Origin: Medicago truncatula
Lineage: Eukaryota > Streptophyta > Magnoliopsida > Fabales > Fabaceae
Assembly: GCF_003473485.1 (NCBI RefSeq)
Contig: NC_053042.1
Coordinates: 54,833,762-54,897,761 of the forward strand
Direction: 5' to 3'
DNA length: 64,000 nucleotides
Part shown: piece after piece, positions 10,235 through 20,887 of the stretch
How the letters are laid out: every line of letters starts with the position of its first letter
Position numbering within the stretch: the stretch's first letter is position 1
Made by a program: the position numbers and the translations under genes
Notes under the pieces: model-generated
Told to the model about the DNA's origin: nothing
The model's input: only the letters and a program-made list of their open reading frames with translations
The model's database searches: none

Positions 10235-12781
10235 ACAAGATGGACTATTATGGTATAAAGACTCAGGGCAGCACATATGTGGTGATTTTTCGATGGCTGT
10301 AGTTCAAGCCAATAACTTGCTGGAAGATCAGAGCCAGATTGAATCTGGTAGTTTGAGTTTGAATGAGTCTGGCCCTCATGGAACCTTTGTTGGTGTCTAT
10401 GATGGACATGGAGGTCCTGAGACGTCGCGGTTTATCAACAATCACCTATTTCAACATCTCAAGAGTAAGTTGACAATAAAATTAGTCAATTCTTGAAGTT
10501 TGTTTAGTTGTTTGTATTAGCATAGAGTCTACTTTTTGCTTTGGTGTTTTTTCCTCTGTCTTTCAGAACCAAGAAAATCACTTATCTACAAAGAATTAAA
10601 AAATAGGACTTTGTATTCTGTTGCTTATCAACAATCACTTATCCGTCTCATGTAAAACCAGTATATACAAACAAAAGAATCATTCTTTTATCAAATAAAC
10701 TGTTAGCGCATAGGTAGTGAGGTTTCATTGCGTTCGAGTTTCAGCTCAATGGTTAGAGTTATGACCAATCGACTAGGAGCATACCATTGAATTAATGCCA
10801 CAAAAAATAGCAGATGTACACTTACTAAGGAAACAGTGGATTTCAGTAACTGTTTAATTGCATGCATTCAACCCTCGGGTTCCCAAGAAAAGTACTTTGT
10901 AATCCAGAGTTTGGCCTAGACAAGTAAAGTCTGGTCAAAGATTGGTCTAGCCAGGATTTGAACTTGTGTTCTCCTGAATTATTCGACATTAACTGAATCT
11001 CATCAACCACTTGAGCTCAATCATTTGGTTTTTTTTAGCTGTATGTCTATCAGTTACAAATTTATCATACATGTGTGTTTTGAATCATTGTTGTTTGCCC
11101 AATTACCAAATATGAATTTATATATATTCTTTCTCTGCTTCAAATTTCAGGATTTACTTCCGAGCAACAATCTATGTCAGTTGATGTAATCCGCAAGGCA
11201 TTCCAAGCAACAGAAGAGGGGTTTATGTCACTGGTTTCGCAGCTGTGGTCAATTTCACCGCAAATTGCAGCAGTTGGGTCTTGCTGTCTTGTTGGTGTTA
11301 TTTGTAATGGAACCCTTTATATAGCAAATCTTGGTGATTCCAGGGCTGTTTTGGGAAGATTAGTTAAAGCAACTGGCGAGGTTTTAGCCATGCAATTATC
11401 AACAGAGCACAATGCATCAATAGAGTCTATAAGACAGGAGCTTCATTCTATGCACCCTGATGATTCAAATATTGTTGTTTTAAAGCATAATGTTTGGCGT
11501 GTGAAGGGAATTATTCAAGTAAGTCACTTTTCTATAAACTGATAGCTATCAATTGCAACGAATAGCTGATCGTGCGATAGTCTCTGAACCATAACAGATA
11601 GTCTCTGATAGCTATATTGATTTTAATTAATTTTTATCGCAAACAATTATTATATTTGTTAAATTATACGAGAAAAGCCTCAAATTCCCTTGGATTTGTG
11701 CACTTGTGTTCTTCATTTCATGAAACTTGGACCGTTGGGCCTTGTAATGAATTTTACTACAATCTTTTCCCTCAGATTTCTAGATGCATTGGCGATGTAT
11801 ATTTGAAAAAAGCCGAGTTCAATAGAGAACCATTATATGCCAAGTTTCGAGTTCCTCAGCCGTTCAAGAGGCCAATACTGAGCTCAGAACCATCAATACT
11901 AGTGCATCAGTTGCAGCCCCAAGATCAATTTATTATATTTGCATCTGATGGGCTCTGGGAGCACTTCAGCAATCAAGAAGCAGTTGATATAGTTCAAAAC
12001 AATCCTCGCGCTGTAAGATACTCATTTAACTTCAATTATAGTAGATAGTATCATAGTTATACCATTATTAGTTAAGATTAAAAAGTATACACTTATTTCT
12101 TTTTAGACTGAAAACTTAAGGGTCTGTGTGGTTGAAACGTTTTTATTGCAAGTATCGGTCATGCTTGGGTTGTTCTTGTAAGATGCATAGTTATACCATT
12201 ATAACTTAAGATTACTCATTTAACTTCAACTATAATATCATAGTTATACCATTATTAGTTAAGATTAAAAGTATACGCACTTCTTGAAAACTTAAGGGTC
12301 TGTATGGTTGAAGTAAATGTCTTTAACGTTTTTATTGCAAGCATCGGTCATGCTTGAATGGTGTCTGTGCACAAAATTTGTGCGGGTAATTTAGGATGCG
12401 CCTGTGCCATGATTTATAGAGATCAAAATTAGTTTGTTATATGTAATGTTTAATGGGATGAGATAAGAGTTTAGTGCAAAAAGGATTATATGTTTTATGT
12501 AATTGTTTCAGGGAATTGCAAGGAGGATGGTGAAAACTGCACTTAAAGCAGCAGCAAAGAAGAGAGAAATGAGATATTCAGATTTAAATAAAATTGATCG
12601 TGGAGTTCGGCGACATTTCCATGATGATATCACTGTGATTGTTGTGTTTCTTGACTCAAATCTTATGAGTAGAGCAAGCACTGTGAAGTTCCCTGGTATT
12701 TCTGTTAGAGGAGGTGGTGTTAGCATCCCTCACAACACATTGGCACCTTTTACTACTACAACAGATAATGGTGGTACTTGA
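10146..12781 (+). CDS. Protein phosphatase 2C, clade D (PP2C.D-like)
   Basis: Metal-dependent Ser/Thr phosphatase. Relatives in Arabidopsis clade D act at the plasma membrane, where SAUR proteins inhibit them, and dephosphorylate H+-ATPase C-termini. Exons by eye: 10146-10464, 11151-11518, 11776-12012 and 12512-12781, giving 1194 nt and 397 aa, a normal length. Visible landmarks: N-terminal [29 protein letters not shown] around residue 75-90 with the metal-binding [42 protein letters not shown]; and [12 protein letters not shown] with the last metal-binding aspartate. The start matches the family's MLS start. Oddities: the usual SRSIGD reads SRCIGD at the start of exon 3, and the usual NPRNGIA reads NPRAGIA across the last junction. 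Nearest Arabidopsis relatives are probably the D5/D6 pair, from memory. Confidence 0.93.
10735..11020. repeat. tRNA-like SINE pieces in PP2C intron 1
   Basis: At about 10738-10765 'gagtttcagctcaatggtta' resembles an A box on the plus strand. At about 10950-11020 the reverse complement has 'gagctcaagtggttgatgag', followed by 'caagttcaaatcctggctag' (B-box-like). The pieces point in opposite directions, so there may be two old insertions. No target duplication was found. Confidence 0.35.
12021..12356 (+). repeat. Imperfect tandem duplication (about 192 bp) in PP2C intron 3
   Basis: The phrases 'actcatttaacttcaa', 'catagttataccattattag', 'aaaacttaagggtctgt' and 'acgtttttattgcaag' each occur twice, about 190 bp apart (first copy near 12021-12176, second near 12213-12356). 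The second copy has small deletions. It lies wholly within the intron and does not alter the coding frame. Confidence 0.8.
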
Positions 12782-14299
12782 TCATGTTTAATTTAATTTA
12801 ATTGGGATCTATACTAGTAGGATTTAGAGTATGTAGAAATATAATTTAAATTGCATATCTTTTGAAGGCATAACAAATTCAACCATCTTTAACAATCTCT
12901 GTCTGAAAGAACTGTGGTGCTTTAATGTCCACTTCATAAACAGGATTTTTGTTTGTGGAGATATCCGATTTATACAAAAGATAGTAATATGATTCAGATG
13001 AATACATAGTTGGAACTAAATTGAAATTCATCATGCTTGATTTATAATCTCCATGTATAAATAAATATTCACCAATGTAAATAAAAATAACATATATTTT
13101 TATTTAAAAAAATAAAAACTTATCTAATTTTCCAGATTTTTTTTTTTGGAAAAACTAAAAAAATTTATTTCGAAAAAAATATTTATTTTACCAGAATATT
13201 TAATTCTTTTACAAATTTTTTTATTTTTTTTTACAAAAATAGAAACTTATCTTATTTTCCTGAATTTTTATTTTTTTTAGAAAAAGTAAACAAAACTTTT
13301 TTATTTAAAAAAACAATAAAAATTATTTTAATTTCAAATTTATTTTACTAATTTTTGAAATGTATTTTCCAATATTTTTTTTATTTTTAAAATTAAGTTT
13401 AAGAGTTTTTTATTATTTTAGAAAATATAATCTGAACTTTTTTTCAAAAATTAATTTCAGATTTTTTATTTTTTTATTATAAATGACGTGTAATATGTTT
13501 TTTACACGTGGCATCCAAAAAAATAATGAAACATAAAAAGGAATATTCACGTCAGCGTCACGTAAGAGATTTTGCTGAGTCATATGGATCAGAGGACAAT
13601 CCTGAAGAAGTAGTAAAATGTGTCATATATTGTAGGGGTAAAACATTATTAAATATTGTTAAAGTGGAATCATATATTGTTAAAATGAGTCATATATGAT
13701 TTTACAAGGACGGAATCTAAACAAAATATTTTACAAGAAGCAAAATCAAATGTGTCATATATATTGTAGGGGTAAAACATTATTAAATATTAAATATCAA
13801 AAACAAAGGAGTTTCACCTGATTTCAAAAGCGATTGGGAGGGTCCTTGAATTCATAAATAGCACTGTATATATCAAAGCTTCAATGACCAATTCCATGGA
13901 AGTTTGATCATTGCCACTTCAACTAGTCTAAACAATCAACAAATGCTGTTTTTTATTAAGTAATCTGGTCTTCAACTAAGACGTATATATCGAGCAAATG
14001 TTAGATTAAATATTTGGTAGGGTGGAGCCTTTTCATTAAGTCAAAAAATGCTCTTACGTAGGAATTTTTCTTTTTTAGCCTCTAAAGTGGTTCAGTTTGG
14101 ACTCTTATACGATTTACGTGTTTATAAGTTTATTCGAAAGATATCTTATGAATATTATTTTTATAGGCTTAAAGAGGAAATATGAGGTGAAAAGAGTAGT
14201 TCTCGTTATGTTTTATTTGAATATTTATTTATATGATAATATTTGTGATAAACAAAATTTTACAAAGAGAATGAGATATTGACATAAAAATTAAATAAT
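12782..14299. other. Intergenic, very AT-rich, no gene seen
   Basis: The PP2C 3' UTR probably occupies the first 150-300 bases. About 13080-13490 is a nearly pure A/T tract with repeated 'aaaaat'/'atttttt' runs. 'tgtcatatatattgtagggg' style text repeats at about 13620 and 13753 (about 130 bp apart). The short open frame at 13508-13699 has no recognisable family and overlaps this repeat, so it is not called. Confidence 0.5.
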
Positions 14300-14440
14300 A
14301 GAAAGAAGAAAAAAAAATATAATGTGAGTATGAAAAAGAGTTATCACAAAAGTTATTAAAAAACTGTTGTTCAAATATCATTTTTTATAAAAACCATTCA
14401 CGGGTGTTCGAATATCATTTCTCATAATCCAGAACTAACA
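14300..14440. repeat. MITE-like copy, family A (decayed)
   Basis: Contains 'aatataatgtgagtatgaaa', 'ttatcacaaaagttatt' and 'ttcaaatatcattttt', shared with the better copies at 43673-43858 and 47217-47392. One end is rearranged: the terminal phrase 'cgaatatcatttctcataa' recurs at about 14407. Confidence 0.4.
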
Positions 14441-14452
14441 TAGCGTATATCC

Positions 14453-14575
14453 TCCCCGTGAGCTCAATTGGTAGGGACATTGTATAATTTATGCAGGGGC
14501 CGGAGTTCGAACTCTGGACATCCCACTTCTCCACATTTAAATGTGCGAGCTCCAACCACTAAGCTACTAGACCCA
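14453..14575 (+). repeat. tRNA-derived SINE
   Basis: Shows an A-box-like stretch (gtgagctcaattggtaggga) followed about 35 bases later by a B-box-like stretch (ggagttcgaactctggacat), then 'ccacttctccacatttaaat' and a tail ending in 'cccaaaaaa'. The spacing fits a Pol III promoter. It does not fold as a functional tRNA gene. The ORFs on both strands here are shadows. Confidence 0.6.
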
Positions 14576-15521
14576 AAAAATAAGAACATAGCGTATATCA
14601 ATCTTCTATTGTATCTATCCAAAAGAAACACAATTAGTTTTTTTAAGGATGTTATAGTAGAAATGAAAAAATTATTATCTTTTGAAATTGAAAATTTACA
14701 CTTCAAATTAATGTTTTCTATACACCAATGGTGTAAAGCTATTGGGCAGCACTTCACTGCCATTGGAGAGCATGCAGATTCAATCAATCAGATCATATTA
14801 TCTTTGCTATGTTTGTTTTTAAAATATCTCTATAAATATTTTTATGAAAATGCTAGCTTATGTCCTTAAGACACAAGTTAATGAATTAAATATAATAATT
14901 TTTTTGGTTGAAATATCTGCATTGAATTTAATACTATTTGAATTTGTAATAGATAGAGTATACAAAATTTGAGGAAATATTTCTATTTTTAGGTTGGGCA
15001 CAAGTTAACATAACTTTATTTTTATACGATAAGATTTTGTTGGATACATGTGTAATTTTCTTTTACTCTAACGGCATATGCAAATTCAATACATGAAATA
15101 AATATAAGGATGATTCTACTAAATTCATCATGAAATATTGACGTATTTTCATTTTTCAATATCATGAATACATAATAGAAAAATTGATTTAAAATACTTA
15201 GATAATAATATTAATGAGAGAATACAAATAAAAAAAATCAATTAAAACTATTATAAAATTGAGAATGACACTCCTTTTAAGATATTTTGGTGTGCATATT
15301 TGTGATTGTTATTGTAATTTAAAATTATGGAACACATAGAATAATATTTTTCTTAGAAAATCAATGTTTTCTCAATACATTAAATTTTGTTGCTCCGACC
15401 GGGGGTTATACTGCTGGTATATAGCTTCAAGCTTAATGTACCCCCACCGTCTTGGAAATTGTTTCCCATTTGGTTTGAAGACAATAATTTATGGGTTATG
15501 TTAACCAAATCAAAATTAATA
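14576..15521. other. Intergenic DNA, no gene seen
   Basis: AT-rich. 'gtgtccttatgtcacttg'-type phrases near 14850-14880 recur near 15860 and 16000 ('gacacaagttaatgaa...', 'caagtgtccttatgtcactt'), suggesting pieces of one dispersed repeat. No coding sequence supported. Confidence 0.4.
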
Positions 15522-15666
15522 CTCCCTTCGTTTCTAAATATAAGTAAAATTAATTTTTTAGTTTTATTCAATTAATGATGTATGTGGTTCATATTATGGA
15601 CCACAAATATCATTAATTGAATGAACATAAAAAGTTTATTTTGATTATATTTAAAAACGGATAGAG
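15522..15666. mobile_element. Stowaway-type MITE
   Basis: Left end ctcccttcgtttctaaatat; the right end, reverse complemented, is ctctatccgtttttaaatat. It is flanked by TA on both sides (15520-15521 and 15667-15668), as expected for Tc1/mariner-derived Stowaway MITEs. 145 bp, largely self-complementary around 'cattaattgaat'. Confidence 0.75.
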
Positions 15667-16349
15667 TATGTTGCATTGAATTCAACAATATTTTGACTTT
15701 TAAAAAATTAAAATTCACCTCTTTTTATAATTTTTTTTTGAAACAAAAAAAAAATGCTAACAAATGTATCCTCTTAATCAATGCTTCAAAGACACTCTTT
15801 AACATTTTCTATAATTTATAGGGAAAACATTTCTCATAATTTATATGAAAATGCTAACAAATATCCTTGGGCACTTGCTTAGAAGTCTAAAGAATAAACT
15901 TTTTTTTTTAGAATTGTGTATTTAATACATTAAATCTTTAAAAATGATTTTTTTTCTACATAAAATTTCTAAATCATTTTCTCTTTTGAGTTCTTAACAA
16001 GTGTCCTTATGTCACTTGTTATAAATACATTATTCCTTCCGGTCTCAAATGTAATAAAAAAAAAAAAGATGGTCTCAAGTCATCATATTAAATGTCTATC
16101 ATCGTTAACTTTATTCAATTTATTTCACATTCCCATGTTTAACACTTTCCAAATATTTTTCATTTGTGAAGTTTGTATCATTAATCTCTAAATGTGTACT
16201 ACTAAAAATTGATTCCAAGACATGGACAAAATTAGAAAAATGATATTTTTTATAATGATTTAAATACAGTCAATCCACTTTCTTAATATGTGTGTTTTTT
16301 TTGTTTCTTATATTCAAAACTAGAGGGTACCTTTTATTTTTGGGTTTTG
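15667..16349. other. Intergenic DNA, no gene seen
   Basis: Low-complexity and AT-rich. About 16025-16085 begins like another Stowaway end ('attccttccggtctcaaatg'), but the partner end is not convincing. Confidence 0.4.
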
Positions 16350-16357
16350 TTCACAAG

Positions 16358-16733
16358 CAGTGGTGGAGCCCTTCATGGGCTGGGGTGGCCCACCCCAAAA
16401 AATTAAAAAATCAACGATTATAGGTCTATTTTGCGAGATTTTATACAATTTTGTGTCGGTTTTATGTTTTGGTTGATCCAAATTCTTGCAAAGTGGTGTA
16501 GTGGCCCACCCGAAAATTTAAATAATTCAATTATAGGTTTATTTTGCGAGATTTTTTACAATTTTATGTCGGTTTTAGGTTTCGGTTGATCCAAATTCCC
16601 GCAAATTGGTGTAGTGGCCCACCCGAAAAATTTAAATAATTCAATTATAAGTCTAATTTGCGAGACTTTAAACAATTTTTCAATAGTTAATTTTAGTGGC
16701 CCACCCTGACATTTTTTTCTGACTCCGCCACTG
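16358..16733. mobile_element. Small hAT-like non-autonomous element with internal tandem repeat
   Basis: The ends are CAGTGGTGGAGCC and, reverse complemented, CAGTGGCGGAGTC, typical hAT-style termini. The flanking 8-mers TTCACAAG (16350-16357) and TTCAAAAA (16734-16741) match at 6 of 8 positions, consistent with an aged 8-bp duplication. Inside, a unit of about 112 bp including 'gtagtggcccacccgaaaa' occurs about two and a half times. It has no coding capacity. Confidence 0.65.
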
Positions 16734-16741
16734 TTCAAAAA

Positions 16742-17576
16742 TTAATGATTTAAAAATAGAAATGACTATAAGTTTTATGTAAAAAAAAGTTATTTTTTAA
16801 ACTTTTAATTTGTTAACTTTTTCTTTAGGCTTCTTACAAATATCTTTGTTGCATTTCCCTTTTTTTTCCCTTCGTTTCTCGTAGTAAATACTTTCGTTTT
16901 TTTAACATCCCTACCACATGACATTAACACATAAAATGATGAACTCCACGGGAATTGTGAACTGTGTGGTGGTCTTGGTCGTGAAGGTTAGGGTAAGTGA
17001 ATACTTTTATCGTTTCAAATTAAGTGTCGTCTTTTATAAGTTTTGAAGAGTATTCACTCTCTTAGGTACAATTACAACATTCAGTTTGTTTTTTATTGGA
17101 CATATAATTTTAAATACTTGTCGTTGGAGTAAAATGTTGTATATTGATAAAAGAAAAAAAGAGAGTAAAATGTTGTATTATGTAAATAAAAATAAACAAA
17201 TTATTGGATTTATAATTGTTGGTTACATTTTCAAAAATAATTGTTTTATAAAAGTGAACTGTGTATGTCGTTTTATAAGTTTTTCAAAATATTTAGCTTA
17301 GACCTTAGAGTCTCGAATTAGTCGATTTTTAGGTCAGATATCGAGTTTTAAAAAAAAGTTGTCAAAAAATTAATTTTAATAAAAGTAACTTTTTTGACAA
17401 AAAAAAAAGTAGTTAATATTTGCAACTGATATTTCTCACATTCACGCATTTAATACTTCGATGGTCGTTCGATCAAATATCACACTATCTAAATTCAAAC
17501 ACATTATTTAAAATTATAGAATGAAAATTAAATTTATATTTATTTGCATGGAAATCAAATGTATGATCACTTATAT
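16742..17576. other. Intergenic DNA, no gene seen
   Basis: AT-rich. About 17010-17110 has phrases like a decayed Stowaway MITE (tatcgtttcaaattaagtgt, ttttataagttttgaa). No supported coding sequence. Confidence 0.4.
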
Positions 17577-17585
17577 GGAAAAGGT

Positions 17586-18045
17586 GAATTTTTTTTTTTT
17601 CTAACCCTTTTTGCCAAAAAAAATCCAGATATGACCCCCTTTGAAAAAAAAATACCAAAATGACCCACTTTTGAAATTTTTTTTTTTTTTTTGTCTTCTA
17701 GCGCGTTCCCGCCATCTGAAATGGCGGGACTGGCCGCCGGATCTGACAGCCGTCGCGTCAGGCTGGCGCTGCTTTTTTTTTTTTTTTTTTTTTCCGTTCC
17801 CGCCGTTTCATCTGGCGGGACTGATTATTTTATTATTTTTTTCGTTTTTTCTATTTTACAATTAAATAATAATGATAAATAATAATAATAATAATGATAA
17901 ATAATAATAATAATAATGATAAATAATAATAATAATGATAAATAATAATAATGATAAATATTTAATAAAAAAACTACTTTCTCCGCGGAAACCAATTACG
18001 CCAATGTAAACTATGACCTCCCGTAGCACATAATTTATCTTTTTT
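17586..18045. repeat. Left terminal inverted repeat of the PMD-MULE
   Basis: About 460 bp, matching the reverse complement of 23838-24268. In order: T-run and 'gaccc' units, first CCCGCC...GGCGGG hairpin (17706-17730), 'gcgtcaggctggcgctgctt' (17755-17774), a long T-run, second hairpin (17797-17820), an (AAT)n/aatgataaat tract (17865-17965), and a unique part (17967-18043) that is also the last coding stretch of the PMD gene. Most of the difference from the right copy lies in homopolymer and (AAT)n lengths. Confidence 0.92.
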
Positions 18046-20277
18046 GTTCCGTACGGGTCGTTGGTGTTGCTCTTCCGCTTCCTCTTCCTCTTCCTCTTCC
18101 TCTTCCTCTTCCACATCCTCGTCAAGAATTTCAGCATCATCGTTAGTTTCCATAGCGACTTCATTTTGCATTTGTGAAGCTGAATTGGTCCAGATTTCAT
18201 TAACGAAGTCATCGTCATTAAACCCTGCTGCCAGATTTTCTATGGGATTTGTTTGTGAATTTGGCCATTGAGGTGCATAGCTTGTTTGGGGATAGTTGAC
18301 AAAGTGTGGAGGGGTTGGTAGGTTGAACGAGGAGTATTGTGATTGGTCTGGATAACCGGTTTGTGTGGTGTATTGAGTTGGATTGTAGTCATCAAATGAA
18401 TAGTTTGATGTTCGAGAGCTTTCTCCATGATGACTTTGTTGAGAATAGGTTGGATATGGGATTGGGGTGTTATGTAAGATTTGGTTTGTGGGTTGTGGCG
18501 GTGATTGGTAAGTTTGGTTGTAGTTGTAGTTGGTGGATGGGTTAAAGGTTTGGTCAAAGTTAGTGGGTGGAGGTGTCATGAATTGGTTATAGGGTGGAGG
18601 TGTATTTGACCACATATTTTCATCTGGCACCGTATAAGTTTGTGGGACTGCAGGATAGTCACGCGACAATCCTGGTAAAATTGATGCACATGCTTGCCTT
18701 GGGTTTGACAATAATACTTCTCTAGAAAGCCACAGATGATCTCCGAAAAATTCCCAATACCATGCAAAATATTGACGATTTGGATAAACCTCATGGTTAT
18801 ACCGAACGCCGTGAAGTGCTAATTGATGACGTTGGTTCCAGTTTTGGACTTGACGATGATGCTTATCTCCCCACGAGCCTTTAATTCTATCTTTTGACAA
18901 ATTAATTTTGTGGAAATCTTTCAAATTTTCTGGTAAGGAAGGTGGGTGTTGCGGTAAGCCAAATTGAAGCCTTACTCTGTCTGTCTGATGTCTCTCGACA
19001 ATCTGAAAACAGATGAGATATGTGTTTGCAGACCATATCTGGCTTTCTTCTTCGTTGTTGTAATTGAAGTTGACATAAGGCCTCCAGGAGAACTGTTTAA
19101 AAAGAATGAATATTAGTCTTCAATTGTTGACTAAAAAGCAATGACTAAAAGAAAGTGTAATACCTGATCATATGTCATGGTGTCGATTTTTAAATGCGTA
19201 CATACGAGATTATTCCGAGGATTTTCCACGAATTTATTACCATGTTCTAGCCATCTAGTTAATTTTGAAAATGTTATAATTAGTAAAGTCTGTATAAATT
19301 TATGTAAAAATTAATAAAAAAATAACATTTATTTTACTTACATATTTGCCAACGGAAGTTGTGCATGAGCTTGTGGTGGTATCCTTGGCACGGGAGCTAA
19401 GCATGACATTCTTGACCACGCCCATGCTTGCAAGAGAATTGTGCACCCAGGCATTTCGATATTGCCATATATTGCACCGTCACACAAGGATCTATATAGC
19501 GTGGCCAAGCAAGCTGAACCCCAACTATACTGTCCAACCTCCTCAGGTGATTTATCCAACAATTGCAAAAACGATAAATGTACAAGATTACCAGTATTAT
19601 TAGGCATTATTCGAGAGCCTATCAAGTATAAGACATAGGCTCTAAACATATGTAGAGTCGTGGGTGGACCTGTCATACCAACACCGTTGATATATTCTTG
19701 AAGCCATGATAATCTTATACTCTTCCCGTCATGGCGAGAGTTTAATGGCTTACTTCCTAATATAGGTTCAACAATCTCCCACCCAACTTCTGTTTTACCG
19801 GTAATCGGTTCACCGTTAACCTTTAAACCAAGGAGCATATGAACGTCTTCCAACGTTATTGTACACTCGCCCGATGGAAAAAGAAATGTGTGGGTTTCCG
19901 GCCTCCATCTTTCACATAATGCGACAATTAAACGATTATCAACATTATATTTGTTTAAATTAGCAAAGTCCCACAATCCGGCTGACCTTAAGCTATCTTC
20001 AATGGTTGGGGGCGCCGGGGAAATCTTACGATGACATCGAACTCGAAGGTAATGTTGGTCTTCGTTCTACAAAATATTAATATTGTTAATAATTAAGTCT
20101 TATTAATTATACATACAGAACATAATCTTAATAGAATTGATATACATAAATAATTAAACAAAAATAATTTTAATATAATTAACTTTCAATTAAAATAAAA
20201 TAATATAAACTTACATTAATAGTTTCTGAAATATGACGAGATCTATGTTTGTTGCCTAAATAAAGGATGTCTCCCAT
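17974..20277 (-). CDS. Plant mobile domain (PMD/MAIN-like) protein encoded by the MULE
   Basis: Exons by eye: 20277-20215, 20066-19342, 19254-19164 and 19092-17974, giving 1998 nt and 665 aa. Residues about 20-350 are a PMD domain, the domain of MAIN/MAIL1 and of proteins often misnamed 'phosphatase 7 long form'. Landmarks: GLWDFANLNKYNVDNRLIVA, ERWRPETHTFLFPSGECTIT, TLEDVHMLLGLKVNGEPITG, SWLQEYINGVG, YLIGSRIMPN, WGSACLATLYRSLC, CTILLQAWAWSR. Residues about 410-600 are rich in P, T, N, Q and Y, and an acidic run of Glu (GAA/GAG repeat, 18069-18111) follows. There is no phosphatase domain. The last 20-odd residues (..GHSLHWRNWFPRRK) and the stop codon lie inside the left terminal repeat. It starts 611 bp from the transposase start, in divergent orientation. 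PMD genes are known from Gypsy and Mutator elements and from host genes needed for transposon silencing; the role inside the element is unknown. Confidence 0.85.
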
Positions 20278-20887
20278 CTTGATATTAGAAGGTAAGAAAA
20301 GCTTTACGGTATGCTTCTTTTGACAAGGAAAGAAATGTTAGATTGAGAGGAATTTTAAAACTGGTGTGTAGTAGTGTGAAACTAGAACACTGATTTTATA
20401 GAAGAAAAATTGAAGTCTTGAATTAATGTCTACAACTACTACTACTTTCAATTATTAAGTTTGGTATTTTCAACCAATGCATGCATCAATTGTACCAAGA
20501 ATCTTGAATTTGTATGCCTGTTCACGTTTGCAGAATTTGCCTTCCGTTACCGCCATTCCAAACGGCGGGAATGACCGTCCGGTCCAATGAAAACTCAACA
20601 CGTGTCCTCTGGTTCAGGGAAGGACTGTTCACGCGCCTGAAAAGCCTGTACACGCGCCTGGCAAGGACTGTTCACGCGTCTGGCAACACTGTACACGCGC
20701 CTGCAAAGCTGATTTTTACTGTAGCGCGTGCAGGCTTTTCCCTTGGTCCCGCCAGTCCAAATGGCGGGAATGGCTTGGCCCAGTAAAAAATTGACACGTG
20801 GCATGGCATTTATCAGTTATTCCTCTATATTATGGGCTCTTCTTAACACTTAGAAACAAGCAAAATTATTCAAGAAAGATAACAACA
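20278..20887. promoter_or_regulatory. Divergent promoter region between PMD and transposase genes
   Basis: 610 bp shared upstream region. Two hairpin motifs like those in the terminal repeats occur at 20547-20572 (left arm mutated to TTACCGCC) and 20745-20772 (TCCCGCCAGTCCAAATGGCG core). Between them a unit of about 20-26 bp recurs four times (ctgttcacgcgcctg, ctgtacacgcgcctgg, ctgttcacgcgtctgg, ctgtacacgcgcctgc; 20626-20704), rich in ACGCGT/ACGCGC. 'cctctatattatggg' (20821-20835) is a plausible TATA region for the transposase. The stretch is far richer in GC than its surroundings. Confidence 0.6.

Noticed and set aside
14453..14575. Possible functional tRNA gene
   Set aside because: A- and B-box-like parts are present but there is no cloverleaf with a proper acceptor stem and anticodon loop; better explained as a SINE.
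14464..14869. 107- and 133-codon ORFs on opposite strands
   Set aside because: They overlap the tRNA-derived SINE and AT-rich flank; no coding signature.
17862..18218. 118-codon minus ORF ending in Tyr/Ile repeats
   Set aside because: Out of frame with the PMD gene and driven by the (AAT)n tract in the terminal repeat.
18044..18271. Serine-rich plus-strand ORF
   Set aside because: Shadow of the Glu-coding repeat of the PMD gene on the minus strand.
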